Counted from the stretch's first letter, positions 33,483 through 42,389 are shown. The stretch is 64,000 nucleotides of DNA from Rhodanobacter sp. Root480 (GCF_001426645.1 NZ_LMEX01000002.1:888322-952321), one strand, 5' to 3'. Notes: generated by a model not told the origin, from the letters alone. Numbers and translations are program-made.

Positions 33483-36400
33483 TCAGTCAATCACGATGAT
33501 CTTGAGCGACTCGATACCGCGGTCGTCCACGATCTTCACTGCCACCTTGCGGTTGTCGCCAGGCTCAAACGGCAGGCTCACGGTGCCGTGGAACTGTTGC
33601 AGCAGCGACTCATTGAGCTCAGCCTTGATGTTCTTTTTCAGCTTCTCCCAGCCATCCTTCTTGCCTGCCATCGGGAAGAACACTTGGCTCGGAAACAGCG
33701 AGCGCTCGTCGTAGTCGGTATCCAGCGACCACATGGCGATCTTGCCCTTGCCGCCAGACACCAGGTCGCCCTTGTTGGTGTCGAAGTAATCGAAGCCGTG
33801 CACCTCCACTTGGTAGTGCCCGTCCTTCAGCCTGCGTAGCTCCACGTCCGGCTGGCCCATCAGCCAGAAGCTCTGGTTGCCTCGCTGCTTCTTCTTCAGG
33901 TCCTCGGTCAACAAGTCGGTGTTCATCTGCGCCTTTAGCGCGGTGATGCCCTTGGTGTTGTCGATGTCCTTGGCCGCCTCGGGGTCGAAAGTGAAGGCCG
34001 CGAACACGATCATCTTGGGCCGCGGGAACAGCTCGCCGGCCTCACGCATCGCCATCTCCACCTGCCGCTGCTCCAGTGCGGCATACTCGGGACCGAAGCT
34101 CACCACCAAGCGCTCACCCGTCTCCACCAAGGTGCCCGTCAGATGGATGTAGCGCAGCCCTGGCACGGTTTCCAGCGAAGCGAACTTAAGTATCTGGCCC
34201 TTCTTGCCTCGGATGCCAGAATTCATCAGCTCGTCGCGGTAGGAATGCTGACGTAGTGATTCACCCGACCGCGCGATGCTGGTGTCCGCCTCCGTAGTCT
34301 GTGTGTTCTCCGCCTCCTCTAGCGAAGCCACTGAGGGGAAGGGTACGGCCTCCACCGTGAACGGCCCTGTGATGCGCAGGCGGGTCTTGGACGCCTCAGG
34401 TTGGTCGTAGAGCGTCTCCTGGTCCGCGTGGGCGGCAATGGACGCGTCCATGCGCTGCTGCATCGCCTGGCGTTCTTCGTGGAAGGCATCGAATGCCTTG
34501 CGGGCTGCCGCAGGCCAGCCCTCCGGGTAGTCGAACGGCACCTCCCACCCCTGCAATGCGGCCCCCTTAGCGAAGTCGAGTGACTCAGCCTTGCGGCCAC
34601 CTTCAGTCACCTTGAAGCGCTCCTTGGGTGGCGCCGCGCGCAGCTTGGCGTTGAGCGTTGCCAACGCATCCTCAATGGCCGAATGGTCGCGCTCGTAGAT
34701 CGTGTCGATCTCCTGATTGTTGGCGATCGACTTCAGGGTGACGTGCGGCACCGTCTTGTAAATGAAGCCGGCTTTCAGTCCCTCGTGCGGATACTTCAGC
34801 TCGTAGTAGTCATAGCTGGCTGTCATCAGTCGCTGCTTGGCCAGCGTCACCGACACGCGCGAGGTATCGCAGGTGATCCAGCGTCGACCCCATTTCTCGG
34901 CGACAATTGCGGTCGTGCCGGAGCCGCAGGTGGGATCGAGTACGAGATCGCCAGGGTCAGTGGCCATCAACAAACAGCGTTCAACAATTTTTTGGCTAGT
35001 CTGTACTACGTAGACCTTATCCTCGGAAAAACCTGTCATCAACACATCTCGCCAGATGTTGTTGATAGGTGAGACACCGAAGTCGTTCAGCATTCGGCGG
35101 TACATTAGCGAGTTCCCTATCGGCTCCAGTCTGTTCGCAACACTTAAACGCGCAAATCCCTTCGAGTGAGTCTTCCAGTACCCCTTGCCCGGCACGAAGT
35201 CTTTACCATGGTGAGAAACAGGGAAATCACCGGGAGGACGTTGACTAGTTAGGTTGTCAGCCGCAAACACTTGGAGCCCGACTTGAAGGTCTGACGGCTG
35301 CGCGCGCTCAACGGGGGTCATGCGTCGACGCTCGCCTGTCTCCTTCGATACTACCCATGTGTACTGCGTCGTTCCCTCGCCGCCGAGAGCCTTGTCAGTG
35401 AAGAGTTGTCGATACTTCAGCTTCGATTTGTCTCTAGCGTAGAAAAGTACGATGTCAGCTACTCCTGCTAAGAATTCTGAAGTAGCGCTCGATGTCTTGA
35501 CGGCAATGATCTCCGCAACAAGGTTTTCAGCGCCGAACATTTCGTCAAGAAGATTGCGCGCGAGGTGAACATTCTCGTCGCCAATTTGCACGAAAACACT
35601 ACCCGACTCGTGTAGCAGCTCCTTCGCCAGCAGTAGCCGGTCGCGCAGGTAAGTCAGGTAGGAGTGGATGCCAAGCTCCCACGTGTCCCGGAACGCCTTG
35701 ATCATCTCCGGTTCCTGGGTCAGGTCCTGATCACTGCGGTCCTTCACATCGCGCTTGTTGACGAACGGCTGGAAATTACTGCCGTACTTGATGCCGTAGG
35801 GCGGGTCGATGTAGATCATCTGTACCTGTCCGGCCATGCTCTCCTTCTGCAGCAGACTGTTCATCACCTGCAGCGAGTCGCCCGCGATCAGGCGGTTGGC
35901 CCAGCCGCGATCGTGCTTGTAGAACTCGATCGCCTCGCGGTAGCTCAGCGGCTGGTCGAACCAAGCGCGGAACATGTCGTCCTGCAATTGCGGGCTGGTC
36001 GCACCTTTCTTGCCGTCCTTTATTCGCTTTCTGATCCGGCCCAGGATGGTGGCAGGGTCGATGCGTTCATGCACATGCAGCGAGACGGTATCCACGTCAA
36101 AGCTCGTGCGCTCGGCCTTGCCGGCCCAGTTGAGGTACGGCGCACTCATGCGCTTCAATTCAGTCAACGCTTCATAAGCTGGATATTTCTGCCGCTCGCT
36201 AGAAATGCGCGCACGCAGGTTGGTGACGACCTCGCGGATGGCAGCTTCGTCGCCACCTGCCAATGCATGATCTAGCCAGGCAAGAATTTCGCCCGTAGCG
36301 GCCTCAGTCTCATTGCTACTGGCTGCCAGTGCGTCGTCGATCAACCGCTCGATCTGAGAGCGGCCGATGTCGAACTGGAGCGCAGGGTCGATATGCGGGT

Positions 36401-36875
36401 CATAAGCCCAGGTCGTCTTGGGTTGATCCGGATCGTCGTCAGGAGTGACCAGGCCCACCTCGGGATTGTTTGTGCGGTGGTCCTTGTGCTGGTAGGCCAC
36501 CACCTTCTCTTCTGATTCCGCACCGCGCGTCTTGGCCTTGGTCGGCTGCCCCACCTGTCGCTTGGCGAGAGGCAACCCGGTTTGCTTCGGCTTAGGCCGC
36601 TGGGCGTCTTCGGGAATCTCTTGGGACTCCAGGGTCAACACTGCGTTCTCGGTAGCTTCCAGCAGTCGCACAGAACCGCCGCGACCCTGTCCCTTGGCCA
36701 CAATCCCCTCCTCGACCAGTCCGTCGCGTGTGCTGCTATAGAGCTCCTCTGACACCTCTTCGTCGAGCGTCGCGCTGAGCTGAGACCGCAGTCGAATATT
36801 GCCAATCGGTGTGCCGTCTTGAGGCAGTGCGGCGAGTAGCAATTGCCGCAACGTGGCGACGGTCAGCTCGGACAT
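33483..36875 (-). CDS. Type III-like modification methyltransferase (Mod2)
   Basis: 1130 residues; beta-class methyltransferase with DPPYG at 357-361 and DPTCGSGTT at 647-655. It shares with Mod1 the C-terminal blocks VPHVTLKSIANNQEID and LKAQMNTDLLTEDLKKK. An extra N-terminal part of about 290 residues includes a possible winged helix (TVATLRQLLLAALPQDGTP, VRLLEATENAVL). DNA encoding the recognition region (about 34950-35560) is markedly AT-richer than the flanks, as in Mod1. Together with Res2 it forms a complete methylation-cleavage pair. Confidence 0.85.
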   Translation of the reverse strand: MSELTVATLRQLLLAALPQDGTPIGNIRLRSQLSATLDEEVSEELYSSTRDGLVEEGIVAKGQGRGGSVRLLEATENAVLTLESQEIPEDAQRPKPKQTGLPLAKRQVGQPTKAKTRGAESEEKVVAYQHKDHRTNNPEVGLVTPDDDPDQPKTTWAYDPHIDPALQFDIGRSQIERLIDDALAASSNETEAATGEILAWLDHALAGGDEAAIREVVTNLRARISSERQKYPAYEALTELKRMSAPYLNWAGKAERTSFDVDTVSLHVHERIDPATILGRIRKRIKDGKKGATSPQLQDDMFRAWFDQPLSYREAIEFYKHDRGWANRLIAGDSLQVMNSLLQKESMAGQVQMIYIDPPYGIKYGSNFQPFVNKRDVKDRSDQDLTQEPEMIKAFRDTWELGIHSYLTYLRDRLLLAKELLHESGSVFVQIGDENVHLARNLLDEMFGAENLVAEIIAVKTSSATSEFLAGVADIVLFYARDKSKLKYRQLFTDKALGGEGTTQYTWVVSKETGERRRMTPVERAQPSDLQVGLQVFAADNLTSQRPPGDFPVSHHGKDFVPGKGYWKTHSKGFARLSVANRLEPIGNSLMYRRMLNDFGVSPINNIWRDVLMTGFSEDKVYVVQTSQKIVERCLLMATDPGDLVLDPTCGSGTTAIVAEKWGRRWITCDTSRVSVTLAKQRLMTASYDYYELKYPHEGLKAGFIYKTVPHVTLKSIANNQEIDTIYERDHSAIEDALATLNAKLRAAPPKERFKVTEGGRKAESLDFAKGAALQGWEVPFDYPEGWPAAARKAFDAFHEERQAMQQRMDASIAAHADQETLYDQPEASKTRLRITGPFTVEAVPFPSVASLEEAENTQTTEADTSIARSGESLRQHSYRDELMNSGIRGKKGQILKFASLETVPGLRYIHLTGTLVETGERLVVSFGPEYAALEQRQVEMAMREAGELFPRPKMIVFAAFTFDPEAAKDIDNTKGITALKAQMNTDLLTEDLKKKQRGNQSFWLMGQPDVELRRLKDGHYQVEVHGFDYFDTNKGDLVSGGKGKIAMWSLDTDYDERSLFPSQVFFPMAGKKDGWEKLKKNIKAELNESLLQQFHGTVSLPFEPGDNRKVAVKIVDDRGIESLKIIVID

Positions 36876-37045
36876 CGGTTCCTTCCTATCGTAATTTGTT
36901 GCGGCTACTCTACGCGGCCGCTGCGTCGTGCAGCACGGTACTCCAGTGCTGCCAAGCCTAGCCCATGGACACAGCCCACCCCATTGTCCATATCCGGCTT
37001 TCCGCTTGCGAGGGGGTGAGGGGTGTCGAGTTTTGATTAGAGCGC

Positions 37046-38335
37046 ATGACCGCAGTAACCAAAGACAGCCAGCCGAAGAACAAGCGATTCAATCCGTCAC
37101 GACAGCCCACCAGCGAGGGAGCGAAGGCACTGGTGGCGCTGGTGCGCAAAGAGCTACTTCACTACGAAGCCCGGTTCGAGCCACGACAACGTGCTCGCAA
37201 GGCGGCCGACCAGGTGCGGTTCGACCGCATCATCAGCGCCATCGTCTGTGATCTGGTGCATGGCGCACTGACTGACCCCAAAACCTGGCGGCACATCTCC
37301 CTGTCCAAGCGTAAGCAAGGCCTGGAGTCTGTCGGCGCGCCCTTCATGACTGAGGAGCGAATCAGAATCATCGAATGGATGAGCAAGCCGGAGATGGACT
37401 GGCTGGAGCTCACCAAAGCCTCACAGGCCCGCAATCCCTTTGGTGGCCAGCAGTCAACCATCCGGGCCTCGGGGCGCCTGCGTCGGCACATTAACGAAGG
37501 CGACCTGCAACTCGCAGACTTCGGGCACGACGTGACGTTGATGGGAGACCCCATCGTGCTTCGCAGCGCAAAGGTGCGGGGGAAGGCCTCCAATCTCCCT
37601 GTTCCCCCTGGCGAACCCGCTGACATCTACCGCGCCGAGATGCTTCAGATCAACGCCTGGCTAGCGGCCGCAGACATTGAGTCCGACTTGGACAGCCAAG
37701 GCAACGAACGGGACACTGGCGACCGCTGGGTGACACGCATCTTCAACAACGGCAGTTTGGACGAAGGTGGACGCCCCACGGGTGGCTTCTGGTCGTCCAT
37801 GTCTGGCAAGAGCCGACTGAACGACTTGCGAATTCATGGCGAGCCGGTGGTCAGCCTGGACTACGGGCAATGCGGTATCCGCATCGCTTACGGAATGTTG
37901 GGTGTTGAGCCCCCTGCGGGCGACCTGTACTGCGTACCAGGGCTTGAGCGGTTCCGAGAGGGCGTCAAGAAGGTCTTCATCTCGCAGTTCTTCAGTTCCA
38001 AGGAGCTCGGCAGGAAACCTCAGGGGTCTGCCAAACACCTTCCGAGACACATGAGCATTCGGGAGGTCGAGGAGCTGATCCTTCGGCATCATCAACCGCT
38101 GCGCGCCATGTTCTATCGCGGTGCGGGTATGGCGATCCAGCGCAGGGAGGGCGACATCCTGGTTCGCTGCCTGCTTGACCTCATGCATCGGCAGATCGTG
38201 GCGTTGCCCGTGTACGACTGTCTGCTGGTCCCTCGTTCGGCTGCGCAAGAGACACGCCTGGTCATGCTCAATTGCTTCAGGGCGATCGCGGGTGTCGATG
38301 GTCTCGTGGTTGCCAAGCACGATGGTGATGAATGA
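37046..38335 (+). CDS. Family A DNA polymerase-like protein of mobile elements
   Basis: 429 residues. The central block GGFWSSMSGKSRLNDLRIHG, then EPVVSLDYGQCGIRIAYGML, then DLYCVPG is the signature of a mobile-element family distantly related to the palm of family A polymerases: the DYGQ resembles motif A (DYSQxE), and PVYDCLLVPRSAAQE near the C-terminus occupies the place of motif C, though without the canonical HDE. The first 200 residues are basic and unassigned. Polymerase activity is uncertain. Divergent from Mod2, with 170 bp between them. Confidence 0.55.
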   Translation: MTAVTKDSQPKNKRFNPSRQPTSEGAKALVALVRKELLHYEARFEPRQRARKAADQVRFDRIISAIVCDLVHGALTDPKTWRHISLSKRKQGLESVGAPFMTEERIRIIEWMSKPEMDWLELTKASQARNPFGGQQSTIRASGRLRRHINEGDLQLADFGHDVTLMGDPIVLRSAKVRGKASNLPVPPGEPADIYRAEMLQINAWLAAADIESDLDSQGNERDTGDRWVTRIFNNGSLDEGGRPTGGFWSSMSGKSRLNDLRIHGEPVVSLDYGQCGIRIAYGMLGVEPPAGDLYCVPGLERFREGVKKVFISQFFSSKELGRKPQGSAKHLPRHMSIREVEELILRHHQPLRAMFYRGAGMAIQRREGDILVRCLLDLMHRQIVALPVYDCLLVPRSAAQETRLVMLNCFRAIAGVDGLVVAKHDGDE

Positions 38336-38501
38336 ACGTGATGCCCTTTCTTCCCTACCCTCATCTTCACTGTGTCTTCCACCCTCCATGTGATCCCTTG
38401 GGGGTATGTGTGAGGAGGTGTGAGGGAGGGGTACCTATAGAGATCTTTCTTCTCCCCACAGAAGGGGGTCGTAAGCCAGATCAGCATGGAGCAGCCACGC
38501 C

Positions 38502-39191
38502 ATGACAGGTGCCAACCAGCGCCAGCGGCGCCTCGCCGATCTCCGCAAACGCATCACTGGGCCACAGGATGCCTACGAGCGGTGCAGAGCGTATCCGTGC
38601 GGCAACAACACCACGGCGGACCGCGGAGAGGGGCTCAATCGGCTCTACTGCCGCAAGCATGTTGAGTTCTATCGGCGGCACGGCAGCTACGTCAAACGGA
38701 GCTACGGGGCCGGCGAACTCAAGCCGTATCGTGAACGCGCCATGGCCTGGCTACAGAGCCATCGCGATGACGCAGAGGTGCAGAGCGCAGCCGAAGGTGT
38801 ACGACGACTCTACCGGGCCGCAGGGGCACCTGTCGAAGCCTTCAGGCTCCCTGGCAAGTCTCCTGCGGAGCGTGCCAAGGCCATATGGGCTCAGCTGCGG
38901 AAACGAGAGGTTGACCCGCTGGAGGTGCTCGCTGTGTGGCTGGCAGTCGACATGTGCTTGCGCGACGACATACAGCCCGACCGCCATGACGAGTACCGGC
39001 AGGTGCAAGCCGCGAAGCTGATCCATCGAATGGCTGGCGGCACCCACAAGCGTTGGGAGCACCAGCGGGCCAATGGGCATGTCGAGGTTACCGAGCTTCA
39101 TAAATATCCCGTCAGCCGCGGACAGGTACTCCGTGTGTTGGGCAGCAGCCTCGCTGCGGCCTGCAGGGACCTATCTGGTCCCGATTGCTGA
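38502..39191 (+). CDS. Hypothetical Cys/His-containing protein
   Basis: 229 residues, basic. The N-terminal region has Cys residues in RCRAYPCGNN and LYCRKHVEFYRRHGSYVKRS, which could bind a metal ion. The remainder is helical. No family recognised. It lies in line with the polymerase-like and KilA-N-like genes on the plus strand (gaps of about 165 and 30 nt), so a shared role in the island's replication or regulation is possible but unproven. Confidence 0.55.
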   Translation: MTGANQRQRRLADLRKRITGPQDAYERCRAYPCGNNTTADRGEGLNRLYCRKHVEFYRRHGSYVKRSYGAGELKPYRERAMAWLQSHRDDAEVQSAAEGVRRLYRAAGAPVEAFRLPGKSPAERAKAIWAQLRKREVDPLEVLAVWLAVDMCLRDDIQPDRHDEYRQVQAAKLIHRMAGGTHKRWEHQRANGHVEVTELHKYPVSRGQVLRVLGSSLAAACRDLSGPDC

Positions 39192-39221
39192 GCAGCGGCC
39201 ACGCACACAACGAGAAAACAC

Positions 39222-39683
39222 GTGACTAAGCAAAACCCACATCCGGATGCCGTAACTGATGATGACGAGAAGTCGAATCAGGCGGTCATTCGTCAGGACT
39301 CCGCAGGTCGCTATTGCGTCAACGATCTCCATGATGTGGCTGGCGGATCGCACAAGCACGACCCATCGTTCTACTTTGAGCTAGCGGAAACTCAGGAGCT
39401 GATCATGCTCTTGCGCCGGGAACAAAGCTCGACTGGCATCGACCCAGTCGTGTCACCGGACGGCCCTGACGGACTCACGTTCGTCTCGGATGACATCGCA
39501 ATCGACTACACATCGTGGCTGAGCCCCCAAACGAGGCTCGCCCTGTACGGCGGGTTTCGAGCCCAACGAGAGCGATTTATAGGCGGTGAGACCGACATCA
39601 GATCGACAGCTGAGATCTTCGAGGAAGCGATGGTGCAAGCCGGCGAGAGCTCAGAGCGCGGAGGACGCTCCAAGCCTCACTGA
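39222..39683 (+). CDS. KilA-N-like domain protein
   Basis: 153 residues. The centre follows the KilA-N pattern: RYCVNDLHDVAGGSHKHDPS, then FELAETQELIMLL, then FVSDDIAIDYTSWLSPQTRL. KilA-N domains bind DNA and are common in phages. GTG start at 39222 with a weak site; the upstream gene ends 31 nt before. Length suggests the domain alone. It converges with IntB, ending one nt before that gene's end. Confidence 0.65.
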   Translation: MTKQNPHPDAVTDDDEKSNQAVIRQDSAGRYCVNDLHDVAGGSHKHDPSFYFELAETQELIMLLRREQSSTGIDPVVSPDGPDGLTFVSDDIAIDYTSWLSPQTRLALYGGFRAQRERFIGGETDIRSTAEIFEEAMVQAGESSERGGRSKPH

Positions 39684-39684
39684 G

Positions 39685-41256
39685 TCAAACCGGTAGCTGC
39701 AACTTGGTGACAACATTATGTAGCGCGGCCAGATTAGTACGTTTGCCATATCTGCCAGACGTGATGTTGTCGTTCTCGTGGCCGACCACCTCGGCAATGT
39801 GGTACTCGGCGACCCCCAAATCCTTCAGCCGCGTCGCAAAGGTCCCCCGAAAGCTCTGCACCGATTTGCGCCTGTCGATAACGCCAGCACTTCGTAGCCA
39901 GCGATTGAGCTGTTTCGACAACAGGTCCATGTTGCCCCGTGCAGGGTTCGCAGTGAACCGAACGCGCTCCGGAAAGAGAAACTCCTGGTCGCAGGCCGAA
40001 ACGAAGTCCATTAGACCGAGCTCAATAAGCCGCGGATGGATCGGAACTTTCCGCTTGCTTCCATCCGTCTTCAGGTTCTTCTGCTCCGAGTCCTCGTTGA
40101 AGTCGAACACCGCCACGCCCAGCTCCATACGCACGTCGACCTTGCGCAGTTGGGCAGCCTCGCCCATCCGGCAGCCGGTGTAGGCCATGATCCGTGGAAT
40201 CCAAGTTCCGTAGGGCTCCTTGGCCTTCTTTTCGATCTCGGCGAAGAACGCGGTGATGTCACTGTCGTCGAAGGCCTTGCGCGCGTCCTGGGCACGCCCC
40301 TCCTCAACATCATGGAGGACGTGTGCCGGATTCTGTGCAATGTGGTCGTGCTCCGCCGCCCAAGCGAACAGAGTACGGACGTGCTGATAGTGCTTGTTGA
40401 CGCTACGTGATTCGAGGCGTGCCACGTTGACATCACTGCCTGTCGCGGCCAGCACCTCTGCGACGGCCAGGCCTCGATACCGCTTGGTCATATTGGCTGG
40501 CAGCCGCGTGATGTCGAGCCCGAGCTGGCGGATGTCATGCTTGGTGACTTCTCCAATAGCTGGGTCACCAAGAAGGTCGGCAATCAACTTGAAGATCGTT
40601 TCGCCCTGCTTGGCAGTCTTCGCTGACCAGCGGTTTTGTGCGATGCGCTCCTCGGCATACAGTGCAGCCATTTCGGAGACATTCGGACTCGGCTTCGGCA
40701 CTGCAACCACATGAGCTCTCTGGGCTACCTCTGGGCGCCTCAAAGGCTCACCAGCAATCGCCTTTATCTCAGCTACTCCCGCCTGTAATTGAACCTCGAT
40801 CAGGCGCCGCGCGAGCTTGCGACGTGCCTGCTCATCAGCCTGTGGAGCCATCTCGGCGGCAAGGTCGATTGCCAACGACACATCGGCTTCCGCCAAGGCA
40901 TCTGAGAGCTCGTGACAGCGTTCGTTGATTTGCGAGGAGTGAATCTCAAGGCCACCGGAACTCCAACCGTCCAGAGCGAGGCGATCTTCAATCTCGTCGA
41001 ACGAGGTCGCGAGGTAACGCTGTGTCAGCGTTTCCAGTTCCTCTGGTTTCATTGAACGCCCGCGTCTTCGCACATGGTTGAACAGGATGCCGACATGAGA
41101 TTCCCAAAGCGACTGGCGACGAAGCGCCTCGCTCGCATCTGTCGTTCGCAAACTCCGAATGATCTCTGCACGGCGCAGCTGTCGCTGCAGATCCGCCGGC
41201 ACAAACATCCTGGAAGTGAATACCTTCCCTCGTCGTCGTAGCATTTCTCGTAACAC
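39685..41256 (-). CDS. Tyrosine site-specific integrase (IntB)
   Basis: 523 residues from the GTG at 41256 (an ATG at 41244 is also possible). The N-terminal GKVFTSRMFVPADLQRQL part resembles the DUF6538 region of phage-type integrases; the catalytic domain has Arg in TGCRMGEAA (R363), Arg in SFRGTF (R470), His in VVGHEND (H493) and Tyr in SGRYGKR (Y503). The first His of the HxxR box is Gln (Q467). The 5' end lies 73 nt from the tRNA-Met end, and arm-like repeats overlap the start. It is the recombinase of island B. Confidence 0.85.
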   Translation of the reverse strand: MLREMLRRRGKVFTSRMFVPADLQRQLRRAEIIRSLRTTDASEALRRQSLWESHVGILFNHVRRRGRSMKPEELETLTQRYLATSFDEIEDRLALDGWSSGGLEIHSSQINERCHELSDALAEADVSLAIDLAAEMAPQADEQARRKLARRLIEVQLQAGVAEIKAIAGEPLRRPEVAQRAHVVAVPKPSPNVSEMAALYAEERIAQNRWSAKTAKQGETIFKLIADLLGDPAIGEVTKHDIRQLGLDITRLPANMTKRYRGLAVAEVLAATGSDVNVARLESRSVNKHYQHVRTLFAWAAEHDHIAQNPAHVLHDVEEGRAQDARKAFDDSDITAFFAEIEKKAKEPYGTWIPRIMAYTGCRMGEAAQLRKVDVRMELGVAVFDFNEDSEQKNLKTDGSKRKVPIHPRLIELGLMDFVSACDQEFLFPERVRFTANPARGNMDLLSKQLNRWLRSAGVIDRRKSVQSFRGTFATRLKDLGVAEYHIAEVVGHENDNITSGRYGKRTNLAALHNVVTKLQLPV

Positions 41257-41273
41257 TCATCGTAGCAGTACGC
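41238..41273 (+). repeat. Arm-like repeat, right end of island B
   Basis: TTTCTCGTAACACT then ATCGTAGCA, matching 26304-26339 in the same orientation at about 32 of 36 positions. It covers the promoter and first codons of IntB, so integrase binding here could also repress its own synthesis. Confidence 0.6.
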
Positions 41274-41328
41274 CAAAACAGTGCAGAAACGCTAGGATGT
41301 ATTGTCCGATCAATGATTTAGACGGGAC

Positions 41329-41345
41329 TGGTGGCTATGGGTGGA
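41329..41345 (-). mobile_element. att core within tRNA-Met 3' end
   Basis: The 17 nt TGGTGGCTATGGGTGGA, covering the CCA end, the acceptor strand and two to three T-stem bases, are identical to 26213-26229. The flanking bases differ, which sets the limits of the identity block. Confidence 0.75.
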
Positions 41346-41405
41346 CTCGAACCACCGACCCCAGCATTATGAGTGCTGTGCTCTAACCAGCTGAGCTACA
41401 TAGCC
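41329..41405 (-). tRNA. tRNA-Met (CAT), elongator
   Basis: 77 nt with encoded CCA. The acceptor stem is GGCTATG / CATAGCC, the anticodon arm is CAGCA-CTCATAA-TGCTG (anticodon CAT), and the T loop is TTCGAGT. The acceptor stem pairs fully at its first position, as expected of elongator rather than initiator tRNA-Met. The gene is intact although it is the insertion site of island B, because the island supplies the same 3' end. Confidence 0.95.
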
Positions 41406-41578
41406 ATTGGGAACCCGCCGCGGGGGATCAGAACGATCACGGGTGGGGCGCGGCAGTTTAGTCGTCTGGACTCGTCTGTTCAAGCCTTGAGCTTGCCGTG
41501 GCTTCGCGCGCCGTGCTTGAATCGACGTGACGGGTACGGTCCCGTGCGGCGCTGCGCCGCGTGATCCGAGGACGCGAG

Positions 41579-42133
41579 ATGATTGACGCTGATGGTTATC
41601 GACCCAACGTGGGCATTGTTCTGCTGAATGCAGACGGCCAGCTGTTCTGGGCGCGCCGGGTCAATCGCGATGGCTGGCAGTTTCCCCAGGGCGGCATGCG
41701 CAGCGACGAGACGCCGCTGGAGGCGATGTACCGCGAGCTGGAGGAGGAGACGGGTCTTTCCGAGCACGATGTCGAGGTGGTCAGCGCCACGCATGGCTGG
41801 CTGCGTTATCGCTTGCCGGGCCGCTACGTGCGGCATCACCAGCGTCCCACGTGCATCGGCCAGAAGCAGGTCTGGTTTCTGCTGAAGCTGGTGGGTGGCG
41901 AGGAGGCGTTGAAGCTGGATGCGGGCGAGAAGCCCGAGTTCGACATCTGGCGCTGGGTCGATTTCTGGTACCCGGCGGCGCATGTGGTGAACTTCAAGCG
42001 GCAGGTCTACGAACGTGCCCTGCGGCAGTTCGCGCCGCTGGTGGAAGGCCTGTTCCAGGTGGATCTGGGCACCGCGCCGCCGCGCGAAAGCACCGCGCCA
42101 ACGCCGCCACAGGGCGGTCGCAAGGTGGCCTGA
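41579..42133 (+). CDS. rppH: RNA pyrophosphohydrolase RppH
   Basis: 184-residue Nudix hydrolase that removes pyrophosphate from 5'-triphosphorylated mRNA and so starts its decay. [20 protein letters not shown] is the family start; the Nudix box is [20 protein letters not shown] (about residues 38-57). The C-terminal part carries the family's [15 protein letters not shown] at 41579 is preceded by GAGGACGCGAG. First core gene after the tRNA. Confidence 0.95.
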   Translation: MIDADGYRPNVGIVLLNADGQLFWARRVNRDGWQFPQGGMRSDETPLEAMYRELEEETGLSEHDVEVVSATHGWLRYRLPGRYVRHHQRPTCIGQKQVWFLLKLVGGEEALKLDAGEKPEFDIWRWVDFWYPAAHVVNFKRQVYERALRQFAPLVEGLFQVDLGTAPPRESTAPTPPQGGRKVA

Positions 42134-42151
42134 GCGTCATGCTCACCTTTT

Positions 42152-42170
42152 GTTGTTGACAATCATTCGC
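42152..42170 (+). promoter_or_regulatory. Fur box upstream of bfd
   Basis: GTTGTTGACAATCATTCGC matches 13 of 19 positions of the classical Fur box (GATAATGATAATCATTATC) and lies 22 nt before the bfd start. Iron-dependent repression of bfd, and possibly bfr, is expected. Confidence 0.65.
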
Positions 42171-42191
42171 ATTCGCGTTCTTATACGCGCC

Positions 42192-42389
42192 ATGTACGTC
42201 TGCATGTGCAACGCCGTTACCGACCATGACATCCGCCGCGAGGTGGCCGATGGCGTGCGCACGTTCGCCGAGCTGCAGGCCCGCACGGGTTGTTCCGATT
42301 GCTGCGGCTGCTGCGAGCCGGAGGCCCGCGCCATCCTGCAGCAGGCGCTGACCCAGGTGCCGTTTCCGCTGCCGCTCGTCGCTGCCTGA
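42192..42389 (+). CDS. bfd: Bacterioferritin-associated ferredoxin
   Basis: 65-residue [2Fe-2S] protein that reduces the ferric core of bacterioferritin to release iron. MYVCMCNAVTDHDIRREVAD has the CxC pair; further Cys are in GCSDCCGCCEPEAR. The second half has more Cys residues (CSDCCGCC) than the usual CxxC, so the exact ligands are not certain. Fur box upstream and bfr 125 nt downstream. Confidence 0.9.
   Translation: MYVCMCNAVTDHDIRREVADGVRTFAELQARTGCSDCCGCCEPEARAILQQALTQVPFPLPLVAA

Larger units (their letters stand above)
26213..41345. mobile_element. Genomic island B integrated at tRNA-Met
   Basis: About 15.1 kb bounded by two exact 17-nt copies of the tRNA-Met 3' end, with an integrase (39685-41256) at the tRNA-proximal end, matching arm-like repeats at both ends, and accessory genes throughout (Xre, TIGR04255 cassette, serine recombinase, Res2-Mod2, polymerase-like and KilA-N-like proteins). 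Removal by recombination between the two copies would leave an intact tRNA joined to island A. Confidence 0.75.

Noticed and set aside
38335..38501. Small RNA or terminator between the polymerase-like gene and the next gene
   Set aside because: The stretch is purine/pyrimidine-skewed with several GAGG runs, but no stable stem with a T-run could be identified.
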